Assembly: GCF_014207135.1 (NCBI RefSeq)
Contig: NZ_JACHCC010000003.1
Coordinates: 284,701 to 348,700 of the forward strand
Source: Pedobacter cryoconitis
GTDB taxonomy: Bacteria; Bacteroidota; Bacteroidia; Sphingobacteriales; Sphingobacteriaceae
DNA length: 64,000 nt
Direction: 5' to 3'
The notes under the pieces are model-generated. The model saw only the letters and a list, made by a program, of their open reading frames with translations, did not search any database and was not told where the DNA came from. Position 1 is the stretch's first letter, and each line of letters starts with the position of its first letter. Both the position numbers and the translations under genes were made by a program. Of this stretch, positions 53,874-63,906 are shown in pieces.

Positions 53874-54821
53874 TTATTTTTTGACTATAATTCTCTGAAT
53901 GTAACACCCTCCAAAAATGCCTAATGCATTATTCATATTTCCTTTGAGCGGAACATCAAGAGAACCTGTTGTGGATTTCGCCTGCTGAAGATCCATCGCA
54001 TACAAATAGTTGAAATATTCGGGGGTTACAGACTTGACACTGAGTGTGATCTGCATATTTTCTGTTTTAAACTCCGTTTCGTGGAATCGTATTTCAAGGG
54101 TTGTCCCACCTCCGTTAAAAGTTTTGTCTCTTAAAAATATCCTGCCGGAAAGGTCTCTTAACTCATTATATTTAGCATTTTCTGTCCGGGTATCAATCGT
54201 AGAAATGAGTATTTTTCTCGATTCAGGCGAGAAGGTCGTATCACGTCCAACCTGTAATCCAGGATTATGGGATAACTGATCAAGTAACTCAGCCTCTGAA
54301 TTTACTTTTACTTTTTGGCCCTGTGTAATATAATAACGGTCTACACTGTAGTTCCGGGCTAATAGTTCAAATATATAATTATTGGTTTCCGGTGACAGGT
54401 CATTGATCCCGACGTCGATGTAGTCCGCTTCCAGATCTTTAACATCCAGTTGGAATGCCGAAGGAATTGCTGTCATACCTTCATATGTTTTACCTTTATA
54501 ATCAACTGTAAGTTTATAAGACTGACTGGTTATCCCTGGTTTGCCGGTATAGTTTCCTTTTCCTTTATAAGTGTATTTTTCGATCAGACTATTGTGCTGG
54601 TCAAAAAGGCTGACCTGGGCATCCTCTACATCCGTAAAGCCGGAATTGACAGTAGAAAAAACAGAGGTACTCAGGTTAACCAATCCATTATCCAGCTGAT
54701 TGAGTTCCCCAAGAACAACCAGTTGCGCCGGCCGGTTGGCAATATCTATATTGGTTTCTTTCTCGCATGCCGCGAATAATAATAAGAGAAGCAATCCGGT
54801 GTAGCTTTTAATGCTGTACAT
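53874..54821 (-). CDS. DUF4249 lipoprotein of a TonB-dependent uptake locus
   Basis: The 315-residue lipoprotein has a signal ending LLFAAC followed by EKETNIDI. The N-terminal domain QLVVLGELNQ and the central transthyretin-like strands (DAQVSLFDQHN, SYKLTVDYKGKTYEGMTAIP) match the DUF4249 family, which is always found beside TonB-dependent receptors in Bacteroidota. It starts 8 bp after the receptor gene and probably acts as its surface partner. Confidence 0.9.
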   Translation of the reverse strand: MYSIKSYTGLLLLLLFAACEKETNIDIANRPAQLVVLGELNQLDNGLVNLSTSVFSTVNSGFTDVEDAQVSLFDQHNSLIEKYTYKGKGNYTGKPGITSQSYKLTVDYKGKTYEGMTAIPSAFQLDVKDLEADYIDVGINDLSPETNNYIFELLARNYSVDRYYITQGQKVKVNSEAELLDQLSHNPGLQVGRDTTFSPESRKILISTIDTRTENAKYNELRDLSGRIFLRDKTFNGGGTTLEIRFHETEFKTENMQITLSVKSVTPEYFNYLYAMDLQQAKSTTGSLDVPLKGNMNNALGIFGGCYIQRIIVKK

Positions 54822-54829
54822 AGCCGTAT

Positions 54830-57394
54830 TTAAAATTTGTATGTAAAAGTAAAGTATGGAACGATGCGTATTTTAATATCTTCTGTAATTCTGATTTTAT
54901 TTTCCTGGGTGACAATTGTGGTGTATATATATCGGGCCTGAGGATCAGCTATTGCATTATAAACACCCAAAGACCATGTTCTTTGGTGCCCATTATTAAA
55001 TTTCCGGATCAGGTTGAGGCCAAGGTCAACCTTGTAGTTGTCGGCCAGTGTATAATTGTTTATACCTGAAATCACATAACTTGGCGAAGTGGATGCGGTA
55101 TTTGTGCCTAACAGTACATCATCTATATTTTTATAGATGTTTTTCGGTATAGTTACGTGTTGTCCTGTTGTATAAGTCCAAAGGGCAGTGAATTCCAGTC
55201 TCTTTCCTAAAGATGCATTCACCGCCAGGTTGAAATTATGTCTGAAATCCTGGTTTAGTGGGAAACTTTTACCCTGGTTAAGGTCTTTAAAAGTGCCTGT
55301 GGTATTAGATAAAGTATAGGCCAGCTGGAATTTCAACCAGTTAAGGTCTTGCTTATAACTAAATTCCAGACCTTTACTTACAGCCTGTCCGTTTATTGTT
55401 CTGTCTTCCAGTTTAGGGGCGAGGGCATTATTGGTTATATCCTGGCCGGTTCTTAAGGCCAGTAAATTACGCATTTTTTTATAATAGGCTTCAACTGTAA
55501 AGCTGCTTGTCTTACCCGCCTGTAAGCGATAAGACAGGTTGAATATCTCGGCAAATTCAGGTTTAATGTTTTTTGTGCTTGCTATCCGGAATTCGGTAGG
55601 TATAGAGAAGTCATTGATGGTAAACTGATGAATAAACTGTGACATTCTGGAATAAGATGCCGCCAGAGCCTGTTTTTTACCCAGTTGGTAAGAAAATCTG
55701 AAACGTGGCTGCAAGGTTTGATAGGAGACTCCATTGGAAATAAAACCTGCATAATGTAAACCGGCGATAAACTCGGCGTGTGCTCCGATTTTAATTTCAT
55801 CTTCGAGATAGGCAGTTAAGTTCAGCGCATTGGTGGTATTACTTTCTGTATTCTCAATAATCTCATTATAGGGGAGTGGGGATATAATGGAGTTGAGGTT
55901 AAGCCCTCCTCCGAAATTTAACTTGAGATCTGGTCTCAGATAGTAATTAAAGTCACTCTTTACGCCTAAATCTTTAACCGTAGAGTAGATACGGGCGGGA
56001 GCTTCCCCAATGACAGCTTCTCCTACATTTAAGCTGCTGGTGTACTGACTATAGGTTGCAGTAGTATTTTTAAATAATTTGGGGCTGATAATTCTATTCC
56101 ACCTGAAAGCCACTAATTTATTTCCCCATTTTAAGGTGGATTTAAAATTCAGGCTTTGATCATCCTGATAAGTGTATATCTTTTGTCTAAAGGCATCGTT
56201 TCCCAGGTAAGCACTCATATAGAACCTGTTATTGGGATTAGCGATATAGTTAAGCTTTAAATTAATATCGGTAAAATAATAGAATAACCCGGCATCTTCC
56301 AGTTTCTCTTTACCCAGCAGATCCAGCCAGCTTCGTCTCATATTGATAGTAAAAGAAGCCTTATCCTTTACTATAGGACCTTCTAAGCCGGCAGATGCAT
56401 AAAGCAGACCAATGGTCGCATGACCGTGGTATTTTTCCATGTCGCCGTCACGTGAACGGATATTCAATACCGAAGAAAGACGGCCACCGTATTTTGAAGG
56501 GAAATCACTCCGGTAAAAGTCTACACTTTTTAATACATCGGGGTTAAAGATGGAAAACATTCCATTCAGGTGATTGATATTATAGATGGATATATCGTCA
56601 AGGGTTACCAGGTTCTGATCCGTATTACCACCTCTCACCAGCATATTGACGGAACTTCCATTATTTCCGGCAACTCCCGGATAAAGCTGTACAGCTCGTA
56701 TGATATCTTTTTCACCGAGAAATGAAGGTAACTTACCAGCGGTTTCCAGGTCGACATAGTCCCCTCTTAAATTAATGTTATTCTGAGCTTCATTACTTGC
56801 AGTAACCTTGAGCTCTGGTAAATCAAGACCAGATCTGATCAGAATGTCTTTTCTGAGGTTTTCATCGCCAAGTGTAACTGCGATCCGGCTTGCCGTATAC
56901 CCTGTATGGGTTATTTCAAGTTCATAATCGCCTTTCTCCAGACTGATACTATAAAATCCGAAACCATTTGATGTGGCTACACTGCCACTGCTTTTCTCTA
57001 TGATATTGGCTCCTATGATAACCTCTTTGCTACCTTCTTCTTTGATAATTCCGCTAAGTGTGATTAATCTCGGACTGCTTATTAATAGTATCTTACCCTG
57101 ATACTCCTTGATTTTGACAGATTCGGAACGCAATATTTCCTCAAGCAGCCCACCTACTGTATTGATTTTGTTTGATACCGTTACTTTCCGGTTCATCCGG
57201 ATGTTTTCGGGATTGTAGGTTAACAAAATACCTACGTGTTCTACCTGGTTTAAAAAATAGGATAATGAGCCTTTTCGCTCTGTGAGTTTGATCGGGGTAC
57301 TTAACAAACCGCTTTGTCTCTGCCCGAATAGTAAAACAGGGGACAGCAGCAGAAACAGGAAAAATGAGATTTTATTGCCTTTTGTCATTCCCAC
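54830..57394 (-). CDS. TonB-dependent receptor with STN domain
   Basis: The 854-residue outer-membrane receptor has a signal peptide ending LFGQ and an STN domain (about 35-108) that signals to FecR-like proteins. A carboxypeptidase-D-like domain follows (about 112-190), then a plug (VNMLVRGGNTDQNLVTLDDISIYN near 245) and a 22-strand-type barrel ending PYFTFTYKF. The substrate is unknown; sigma/FecR control suggests an inducible siderophore or peptide. The gene overlaps the FecR gene end by 23 bp. Confidence 0.93.
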   Translation of the reverse strand: MGMTKGNKISFFLFLLLSPVLLFGQRQSGLLSTPIKLTERKGSLSYFLNQVEHVGILLTYNPENIRMNRKVTVSNKINTVGGLLEEILRSESVKIKEYQGKILLISSPRLITLSGIIKEEGSKEVIIGANIIEKSSGSVATSNGFGFYSISLEKGDYELEITHTGYTASRIAVTLGDENLRKDILIRSGLDLPELKVTASNEAQNNINLRGDYVDLETAGKLPSFLGEKDIIRAVQLYPGVAGNNGSSVNMLVRGGNTDQNLVTLDDISIYNINHLNGMFSIFNPDVLKSVDFYRSDFPSKYGGRLSSVLNIRSRDGDMEKYHGHATIGLLYASAGLEGPIVKDKASFTINMRRSWLDLLGKEKLEDAGLFYYFTDINLKLNYIANPNNRFYMSAYLGNDAFRQKIYTYQDDQSLNFKSTLKWGNKLVAFRWNRIISPKLFKNTTATYSQYTSSLNVGEAVIGEAPARIYSTVKDLGVKSDFNYYLRPDLKLNFGGGLNLNSIISPLPYNEIIENTESNTTNALNLTAYLEDEIKIGAHAEFIAGLHYAGFISNGVSYQTLQPRFRFSYQLGKKQALAASYSRMSQFIHQFTINDFSIPTEFRIASTKNIKPEFAEIFNLSYRLQAGKTSSFTVEAYYKKMRNLLALRTGQDITNNALAPKLEDRTINGQAVSKGLEFSYKQDLNWLKFQLAYTLSNTTGTFKDLNQGKSFPLNQDFRHNFNLAVNASLGKRLEFTALWTYTTGQHVTIPKNIYKNIDDVLLGTNTASTSPSYVISGINNYTLADNYKVDLGLNLIRKFNNGHQRTWSLGVYNAIADPQARYIYTTIVTQENKIRITEDIKIRIVPYFTFTYKF

Positions 57395-58361
57395 AGGCTA
57401 AATTATGGATTAAAATGTAATCTTTTTTAACCTCATAATCAAACTTAAGCAAGAGTTTAAGCTCTTTTAATACGCTATCCAAAGATTGGTCTTTAAAAGT
57501 TGCTGTCACCGCACAGGACGAATCAGCATTTTCCATAATAATTTTTCTGTGATAAGTATGTTCAAGAACTTTTACGAGAGTGTTCATCTGCTCGTTTCTG
57601 AAAACCAGCATTCCGGTTTTCCAGGCATATCCATTTTCTGACAGGACAGTGTCTTTAACAAGGTTTTCCCCGTTCAGTAATCCCCGGTTACCTGGTAAAA
57701 GGGTAATCGAAAGCGCGCGGTTCGCATTGCTGCTTAGTTGTACTTTACCTGTTCTGACAACAACTTCTACTTTGGACGAATCGGTGTTTACATTAAATGA
57801 TGTGCCCAATACTTTTACTTTTCCTTGTCCGGCTTCTATAATAAAGGGTCTTGCAGGGTTTTTCGTTACTTCGAAGAAAGCTTCTCCCTCTAATTTTACC
57901 TGTCTTTTATCCGATGCCAGTTGTTTGAAGTACTGAAGCCGGCTATTGGCGTTCAATGTAACTATAGTACCATCTTCCAGTTTAATTTGTTTATTAGCGA
58001 GATCGCCGGAACTGATGGTTATCAATGGGTTATAATAACTGCTGTAGTAAATTAATGCGAAGCTGGTAATCAGAAACAAGGATGCAGCAATAGATAACCA
58101 CCATTTATGTTGTGCAGGTTTAGTCTCCAGCTTTACAGTTTTTACTCCCCCCCGGATCTGTGCATCCACTTGTTTCCAGCCACTTGCTACATCAAAAGAA
58201 GGTTTGACAGTAGTATCGCGAGCCTGATCCATCAGCGATTTTAAACGTCTGTATTCCTGCTGATTGGCTGATATCCACTCTTCCACAACAAGACGTTCGT
58301 CGGGGAGAATTTCATCATTGAAATATTTGGCCAGAAGTGAGTTAATATCTTGATCTTGCAT
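57372..58361 (-). CDS. FecR-family anti-sigma / transmembrane sensor
   Basis: The ATG at 58361 (MQDQDINSLLAKYFNDE) is preferred and gives 329 residues; a longer frame to 58469 overlaps the sigma gene. An N-terminal cytoplasmic sigma-binding domain is followed by one membrane helix (WWLSIAASLFLITSFALIYY), the FecR domain (DLANKQIKLEDGTIVTLNANS, PFIIEAGQGKVKVLGTSFNV) and a C-terminal DUF4974 STN-like domain. It transmits the receptor signal to the sigma factor. Confidence 0.93.
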   Translation of the reverse strand: MQDQDINSLLAKYFNDEILPDERLVVEEWISANQQEYRRLKSLMDQARDTTVKPSFDVASGWKQVDAQIRGGVKTVKLETKPAQHKWWLSIAASLFLITSFALIYYSSYYNPLITISSGDLANKQIKLEDGTIVTLNANSRLQYFKQLASDKRQVKLEGEAFFEVTKNPARPFIIEAGQGKVKVLGTSFNVNTDSSKVEVVVRTGKVQLSSNANRALSITLLPGNRGLLNGENLVKDTVLSENGYAWKTGMLVFRNEQMNTLVKVLEHTYHRKIIMENADSSCAVTATFKDQSLDSVLKELKLLLKFDYEVKKDYILIHNLACGNDKRQ

Positions 58362-58380
58362 ATTTGCTGTTAAACAAAAA

Positions 58381-58965
58381 TTAAACGTGAAAAAATGGAA
58401 TACCCCTATGTCCGATAAAATAAATAAACAGGAGCAGCACAGCAAAGGGAATGTAGTTCTTACGGGCAAACTCCCTCATCATACTGATGGCTTTACCCAT
58501 CTGATTTTCAACCGTTTTAATTGATATACCCAGCTCATCTGCAATCTGCTGATAAGTGAGCCTGTCAATTCTGCTCATCCGGAAAATAATACCACATTTA
58601 GGAGGCAGCAGGGATAATGCTTTTTCTACCAATGCCTGTATGTCAGTGTCTTCTTCGTCTTTTTCTTCTAGTGGTGTGTCTGTTAATTTATTATAAACGG
58701 TTTCATCCTCCATGGACAGGGAATGGACTTTTTTTCTCAGTCTTGAAATACAATTATTACGTACTGCAGTGATCAGGTAATACAAAGCATTCTTATCGTT
58801 GATCATCTCCTTTTTGATCTCCCAGAACTTTACAAAAACCTCCTGTACAGCGTCTTTACTCTCGTCCGTATCGGCCAGGTATTTATAGGCATGCATACAA
58901 AGTGTGTTGTAATGCAGATGGAATAGCTTCTGGAAATCTGAATATAAAGGTTCTCTGATGTTCAT
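58381..58965 (-). CDS. ECF RNA polymerase sigma factor, FecI type
   Basis: The 194-residue sigma factor has region 2 (DESKDAVQEVFVKFWEIKK) and region 4 (MSRIDRLTYQQIADELGISIKTVENQM). Unusually for sigma factors in general, but often seen in Bacteroidota, it ends with a hydrophobic segment FAVLLLFIYFI. It heads the operon with FecR, the receptor and the DUF4249 lipoprotein. Confidence 0.93.
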   Translation of the reverse strand: MNIREPLYSDFQKLFHLHYNTLCMHAYKYLADTDESKDAVQEVFVKFWEIKKEMINDKNALYYLITAVRNNCISRLRKKVHSLSMEDETVYNKLTDTPLEEKDEEDTDIQALVEKALSLLPPKCGIIFRMSRIDRLTYQQIADELGISIKTVENQMGKAISMMREFARKNYIPFAVLLLFIYFIGHRGIPFFHV

Positions 58966-59114
58966 ACTACGTGGCCGGATGACGGCTTACAAATGGTAAA
59001 GTTAAAATTAATTGTAATTGGTCGGGCATGCAGACTTTCTGAAAAAATAATTTAACAGGCTATAGGGGTATTTATAAATATGGTCGTCTATAATAAAAAG
59101 ATGTTTTGTAATTC

Positions 59115-59609
59115 ATGAGAGTTGTAATTAAGATTAGTGCCATTTTCATTATAGCAGGACTATTTAATGAAGAAGTTAAAGCACAAAAAAAGATTAGTTC
59201 TGAAAGATTAAACATGATTAGTCTGGCAGGAGGGCTGGTAAGAGGAACGGGTAGTTATTCGGATGTGGCTATTCTGGGGTATCGCTATCAGTTACTGGAG
59301 AAAATCAGAGCTGGTGCTGATCTCGGACATGCGAAGAGAGAATATATTATAGCAGGCAGTACTGATTTTGTTTATTCTCAGTACAGGTCGGTTGAGTGGT
59401 ACTGGACAGTAAGCGCGGGATACAGAAAAGGGAATGGCAGTTATAGCAGTAATAAAGAGCTAAACGGGGACGGAGAATATTTGCGGCATTTTGTTTACCA
59501 GGTCAATCCTATAGCGATGCGCATAGGTAACGGTCAGGTTTCCGGTTTTGGAGAATTGGGCTGGGGATATAAGGGACTTTTAAATCTGGGAGCTGCTTTT
59601 AAATTTTAA
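59115..59609 (+). CDS. Small secreted beta-rich protein
   Basis: The 164-residue protein has a signal peptide ending VKAQ and alternating aromatic strands (YRYQLLEKIRAGADLG, YSQYRSVEWYWTVSAGY) ending LGAAFKF. This resembles a small outer-membrane barrel, but no family is recognised. It lies 31 bp before the Dps gene on the same strand. Confidence 0.65.
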   Translation: MRVVIKISAIFIIAGLFNEEVKAQKKISSERLNMISLAGGLVRGTGSYSDVAILGYRYQLLEKIRAGADLGHAKREYIIAGSTDFVYSQYRSVEWYWTVSAGYRKGNGSYSSNKELNGDGEYLRHFVYQVNPIAMRIGNGQVSGFGELGWGYKGLLNLGAAFKF

Positions 59610-59640
59610 TACAGATCAAATTTTAATAAAAAATAATAAA

Positions 59641-60111
59641 ATGGAGCCGATAATCGGAAATATAGAAGCAAACTCAGCTAAAGTTGCGCAGACACTGAAT
59701 GTGATCCTGGCGGACGAATTCTTACTTTATACAAAAACAAAGAATGCTCATTCTAATTTCAATGAGAAAGAGACTAATCATCAATCCTTACTTTTTAAGA
59801 CTCAGTATGATCAGTTAGAAGATATTATGGATGGTATCGCAGAGCGGATTCATTCTACGGGTTATAATATTCCTGCTACCCTTGAAATTTTTATGGAACT
59901 CGAACATCTTGCTGCACAATCTCAGCTTAATAACGATGCCTCCGATCTGATTAAGGATCTATTGAATGAACATGTGAACTTAATTATCCGTCTGCAAAAC
60001 AAGTTTGTTTATTTCAGGAACGAGCTTCAGGAATTAGGTGTCAGTGGTTATATCGGTCAGCTGATGGAGACTCATGAACAGATGCTGGGGACGCTGAAGG
60101 TACAATTATAA
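59641..60111 (+). CDS. Dps-type ferritin-like protein
   Basis: The 156-residue Dps protects DNA by storing iron and detoxifying peroxide. The intersubunit ferroxidase ligands are visible: His in NAHSNF, His in NHQSLLF, and Asp and Glu in DIMDGIAERI. The length is typical for Dps. The Trp that usually follows the first His is Ser here. Confidence 0.88.
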   Translation: MEPIIGNIEANSAKVAQTLNVILADEFLLYTKTKNAHSNFNEKETNHQSLLFKTQYDQLEDIMDGIAERIHSTGYNIPATLEIFMELEHLAAQSQLNNDASDLIKDLLNEHVNLIIRLQNKFVYFRNELQELGVSGYIGQLMETHEQMLGTLKVQL

Positions 60112-60186
60112 GATAGGTGAATGGTTTGTTCATCAGTGATTTAGTGCTGTTCAGCGTTAAAATTGAGAAAGCATAAAAAAATATGG

Positions 60187-60194
60187 TAAATTTG
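60187..60194 (+). promoter_or_regulatory. Possible -7 promoter element of the hybrid kinase gene
   Basis: TAAATTTG fits the Bacteroidota TAnnTTTG -7 consensus and ends 5 bp before the kinase ATG. The transcript would start at or very near the start codon. No matching TTTG lies at the right distance upstream, so this is tentative. Confidence 0.35.
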
Positions 60195-60199
60195 TATTT

Positions 60200-62383
60200 A
60201 TGCTGAATATCGTTAACTCTGGTTTTGTTTATCCGGTCAGCGCTAAAAATAATTACATTTTGAAACCTACATATACCAAATTTCTTTCAAGAAAGATAAT
60301 ACTTGCGTTCCTGGCTGTCGTTGTCGTCCTCGCTATTGCTGCTCTTTTTGTGCGTTATTCTATTACACACAAATTAGAGAACCTTTCAAATTTCGCCTAT
60401 AACATTGAACATGACCAGACTAAACCTCAACGTGCTTTATTATTACTTCACCAGGCAGAAGATGATTTTCAGGAGTCATTGTTAAGCCCGGATAGTTCAA
60501 AAAGCAATGCCTATAAACTTAAACTGTCTCAGGCTTTTAATGAGATTGACACACTGCTTAAAGAAAATACTGATACTTCGAGCTTATCCGACCTGCAACG
60601 CAACAAGGTCAGATACTGGTACCATAAGAAATTAAAATTGTCTGAGAATCTTTATACACTCAAGCACAATTTTGATTCACTGCTTACAGCTTATAATAAT
60701 TTTAATCTGGCAGGTAATAAAAATGTTCCTGCGATCAGTACGGTAGTACATGCAAAAAAAAATGTGGCCAGAGTTGCTACTGATACCATACGTAAAGATG
60801 TAGTTGTTAAAAAGAAAGGGCTTTTTACAAGATTAAAAGATGCTATTTCCAGTGACGGCACCAGCCGTTCGGGCGTCATTGAGATAAACCATAACCGCAC
60901 CAGCAAGACTATTGATTCTATAACCAGGAATATTGCGAGTAAAGATAAACAGGCTTATGCTAAAGGCATACAACAACTGCAGGAGCGCAATGAGAAATTA
61001 CTGACCACCCAAAAAGAACTCATCACACTAAATGTCCGGATCAACAATGAAATGGAGCGGATCATCAATGGTGTAAAAGAAATCAATTACAGCATTGTAG
61101 CCGAGTTTAAGGAGATGGCTTTTAAGAGTTACCGGGAAACTACCCAGTTACTGAATAAATTTTATCTTGCCGCACTTTTCCTGGTACTGATTTTTGCCAT
61201 ATTACTGATTGTTTTTATCATTAAACTGGATCGTTCTGAAGTCTTTTTACGCAAAGAAAATGAACGTTCGGTTATTATTGCACAACAAAAAATGGATCTG
61301 CTGCTTCATATGAGTCATGAGATCCGGAATCCGCTTACTGCAATTAAAGGGTTTCTTTACATTTTCAGCAGAACAAACCTTTCACCCCGTCAGACAGAAA
61401 TGCTGGGTTCTATTACTTTATCTTCTGATATGCTGCTATTGACTTTGAATGATACGCTTGACGCAGCAAAAATGGAGAACAATGAATTTAAAATTAATTC
61501 AGATCCGTTTAATGCTGATTTTGCACTGAAAGAAGTGATCGAAAGTATGGAGTTCAGTGCAGCTAAGAAGAAACTGGCTATCAGTTATCATTTTGAAGGA
61601 AATAAAGAAGCAATTTTATTAGGAGATAGCTTCAGGCTGAAGCAGATCATGGTTAATTTATTAAGTAATGCCATTAAGTATACTAATACTGGCAGTATTA
61701 CAGTTAATTCGAGATTATTAACTGTTAATGATGAAATCAGGCTGGAAGTAGCCATTACTGATACGGGCATGGGAATCAGTGCGGAACAGCAGGCGAACCT
61801 TTTCTCTAAATATTATCAGACTAATTCTGCCAAAGGGAAAACAGGTACGGGTCTTGGACTGTATATCTGTAAGCAAATGGTCCAGTTACAAAAAGGTGAG
61901 ATCAGTGTGGAAAGTAAAGCAGGTGAGGGCAGTACTTTTAAATTTTATATCCCTTATCAGGAAAGCAAAGCCACGGATTCAGTAAAAGTAGTGAGTGATG
62001 ATCCGCTATCCTTACTTAACGGAATAAGTATCCTGGCAGTAGATGATAATGAACTGAACTTAATGTTCCTGAAAATGATGACCAGCAAGTGGAACATCAA
62101 GTTTTATCAGGCTTTAAATGGTAAAGAGGCGCTGACTATCTTAAGGGAGAATCCGGTCACTGTCGTATTAACTGATATTCAGATGCCCGAAATGGATGGA
62201 CACGAGCTGTTGGCTGCTATTCGCAAATCGGGTCAGTCATTCCATCAGATACCCGTTATTGTAATTAGTGGAAATGAGACAGATCTGGATACTGTAAATG
62301 TTTCGACCGATGGGTTTACAGGTTTGGTTACTAAACCGTTTATAGAATCTGAACTGATCCGAAAAATTGCTGAAACCTTATAG
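60200..62383 (+). CDS. Hybrid sensor histidine kinase with C-terminal receiver
   Basis: The 727-residue protein has a transmembrane helix at about 31-51, a large periplasmic helical domain (about 52-315) and a second helix at about 318-340. The HisKA domain has His373 (LLHMSHEIRNPLTAIKG) and the ATPase has LLSNAIKYTNTG, DTGMGIS and TGTGLGLYICKQMV. The receiver (about 610-727) has VDDNELN, Asp659 (VVLTDIQMPEMDG) and TKPF. It lacks a DNA-binding output, so phosphate probably passes to another protein. Confidence 0.95.
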   Translation: MLNIVNSGFVYPVSAKNNYILKPTYTKFLSRKIILAFLAVVVVLAIAALFVRYSITHKLENLSNFAYNIEHDQTKPQRALLLLHQAEDDFQESLLSPDSSKSNAYKLKLSQAFNEIDTLLKENTDTSSLSDLQRNKVRYWYHKKLKLSENLYTLKHNFDSLLTAYNNFNLAGNKNVPAISTVVHAKKNVARVATDTIRKDVVVKKKGLFTRLKDAISSDGTSRSGVIEINHNRTSKTIDSITRNIASKDKQAYAKGIQQLQERNEKLLTTQKELITLNVRINNEMERIINGVKEINYSIVAEFKEMAFKSYRETTQLLNKFYLAALFLVLIFAILLIVFIIKLDRSEVFLRKENERSVIIAQQKMDLLLHMSHEIRNPLTAIKGFLYIFSRTNLSPRQTEMLGSITLSSDMLLLTLNDTLDAAKMENNEFKINSDPFNADFALKEVIESMEFSAAKKKLAISYHFEGNKEAILLGDSFRLKQIMVNLLSNAIKYTNTGSITVNSRLLTVNDEIRLEVAITDTGMGISAEQQANLFSKYYQTNSAKGKTGTGLGLYICKQMVQLQKGEISVESKAGEGSTFKFYIPYQESKATDSVKVVSDDPLSLLNGISILAVDDNELNLMFLKMMTSKWNIKFYQALNGKEALTILRENPVTVVLTDIQMPEMDGHELLAAIRKSGQSFHQIPVIVISGNETDLDTVNVSTDGFTGLVTKPFIESELIRKIAETL

Positions 62384-62415
62384 GCGATACCCTTAGAATC
62401 TTTTTGTACTCAATC

Positions 62416-62460
62416 ATACTCAAGCCCTGTTCTTATCCGAACAGGGCTTGAGTATTTATT
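62416..62460 (+). terminator. Terminator after the hybrid kinase gene
   Basis: A perfect 17-bp stem (ATACTCAAGCCCTGTTC and complement) has a 6-nt loop and is followed by a T-rich tail. It lies 33 bp after the stop codon. Confidence 0.85.
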
Positions 62461-62562
62461 TATTCTTTTTTGTAATTTTAGGGACTTCCGGCTGTCTAAG
62501 GAGAAAAAATCCCAGTGAAACAACAAATCTTAATTATAATAAAAAACTGAATTAATCCAAGT

Positions 62563-63876
62563 ATGAAACAAAAATTATTACTAACAATGGCCATTTCGGG
62601 TCTGTGCCTTAGTGCCTCTGCACAAAAGGTGAAATTTACCGAATATGATATGGACAATGGCTTGCATGTTATTCTGCATCAGGACAAAACAGCACCTGTT
62701 GTGGCGGTATCTGTAATGTACCATGTGGGCTCAAAAGATGAAGATGAGCAAAGAACAGGTTTTGCGCATTTCTTTGAACACCTTTTATTTGAAGGGAGTG
62801 ACAATATGAAACGAGGTGATTTCATGAAGATTGTAAGTAGTAATGGTGGTGAAAATAACGCCAACACAACACAAGACAGAACATTTTATTACGAAGTATT
62901 CCCTTCTAACCAGCTGGAACTTGGTTTATGGCTGGAAAGTGAACGTATGCTGCACCCTAAAATTGATGAGACTGGAGTTAAGATCCAGAATGAGGTAGTG
63001 AAGGAAGAAAAAAGATTACGAATTGATAACTCTCCTTATGGAAAGTTCAGAGATAAGATCTTCTCCCGTTTGTTCGAAGGACATCCTTACCGCTGGCAGA
63101 CTATTGGTTCAATGGAACACCTGGATGCTGCAAAACTAAGTGAGTTTATCGCTTTCTTTAAAAAATACTATGTACCAAATAATGCGGTATTGAGTATTGC
63201 AGGAGATATTGATGTAGATCAGACTAAAGCTTTGATAAAGAAATATTTTGAAGAAGTGCCAAAAGGTGCTCCGGTTGTTAAAACTGTTTATGAATTGAAG
63301 CCGGTTACAAAAGAAATTATTGACACTGCTTATGATGCCAATATCCAGATACCTGCGATATTTGCTGCTTACCGTGTTCCCGGGATGAGAAGTCACGATA
63401 CTAAAGTTTTAGGCCTGATCAGCAGCCTGCTTTCAGGGGGCGGAAGTTCAAGATTAAGTATGAAAATGGTCGATGAAAAGAAGACCGCGCTGCAGGTAGC
63501 TGCATTTAATTATACTTTAGAGGATTACGGTGCTTATATCACACTGGCTCTGCCAAATAACAATACGCCGTTAAACGATCTGCTGAAAGATATCGATGCT
63601 GAGGTAACCCGCTTACAAACTGACCTGATCAGCGAATCTGAATTAACAAAACTGCAGAATCAATTTGAAAACAGTTATGTCAGTGCAAATAGTAAAATGA
63701 TAGGACTGGCTGAAAATCTTGCTGATGGATATACTTTTCATAATAAGGATACGAATGATATTAATGAAGAATTAGAGAAAGTAAGATCTATTACACGTGA
63801 GGAAATCAGAGATGTAGCACGTAAATATTTAAACAAGGATCAGCGTATCGTTCTGTATTACTTACCGAAAAAATAG
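62563..63876 (+). CDS. M16-family zinc metallopeptidase
   Basis: The 437-residue exported peptidase has a signal peptide ending ASAQ. The inverted zinc motif HFFEHLLF gives His69, Glu72 and His73, and the third ligand Glu lies in NEVVKEEKR about 75 residues later. It has the two-domain half-size M16B form, which usually pairs with a second subunit; a probable partner starts right after it. Confidence 0.93.
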   Translation: MKQKLLLTMAISGLCLSASAQKVKFTEYDMDNGLHVILHQDKTAPVVAVSVMYHVGSKDEDEQRTGFAHFFEHLLFEGSDNMKRGDFMKIVSSNGGENNANTTQDRTFYYEVFPSNQLELGLWLESERMLHPKIDETGVKIQNEVVKEEKRLRIDNSPYGKFRDKIFSRLFEGHPYRWQTIGSMEHLDAAKLSEFIAFFKKYYVPNNAVLSIAGDIDVDQTKALIKKYFEEVPKGAPVVKTVYELKPVTKEIIDTAYDANIQIPAIFAAYRVPGMRSHDTKVLGLISSLLSGGGSSRLSMKMVDEKKTALQVAAFNYTLEDYGAYITLALPNNNTPLNDLLKDIDAEVTRLQTDLISESELTKLQNQFENSYVSANSKMIGLAENLADGYTFHNKDTNDINEELEKVRSITREEIRDVARKYLNKDQRIVLYYLPKK

Positions 63877-63906
63877 TAGAATTCTAATCAAGCTTAAAAT
63901 TACAAA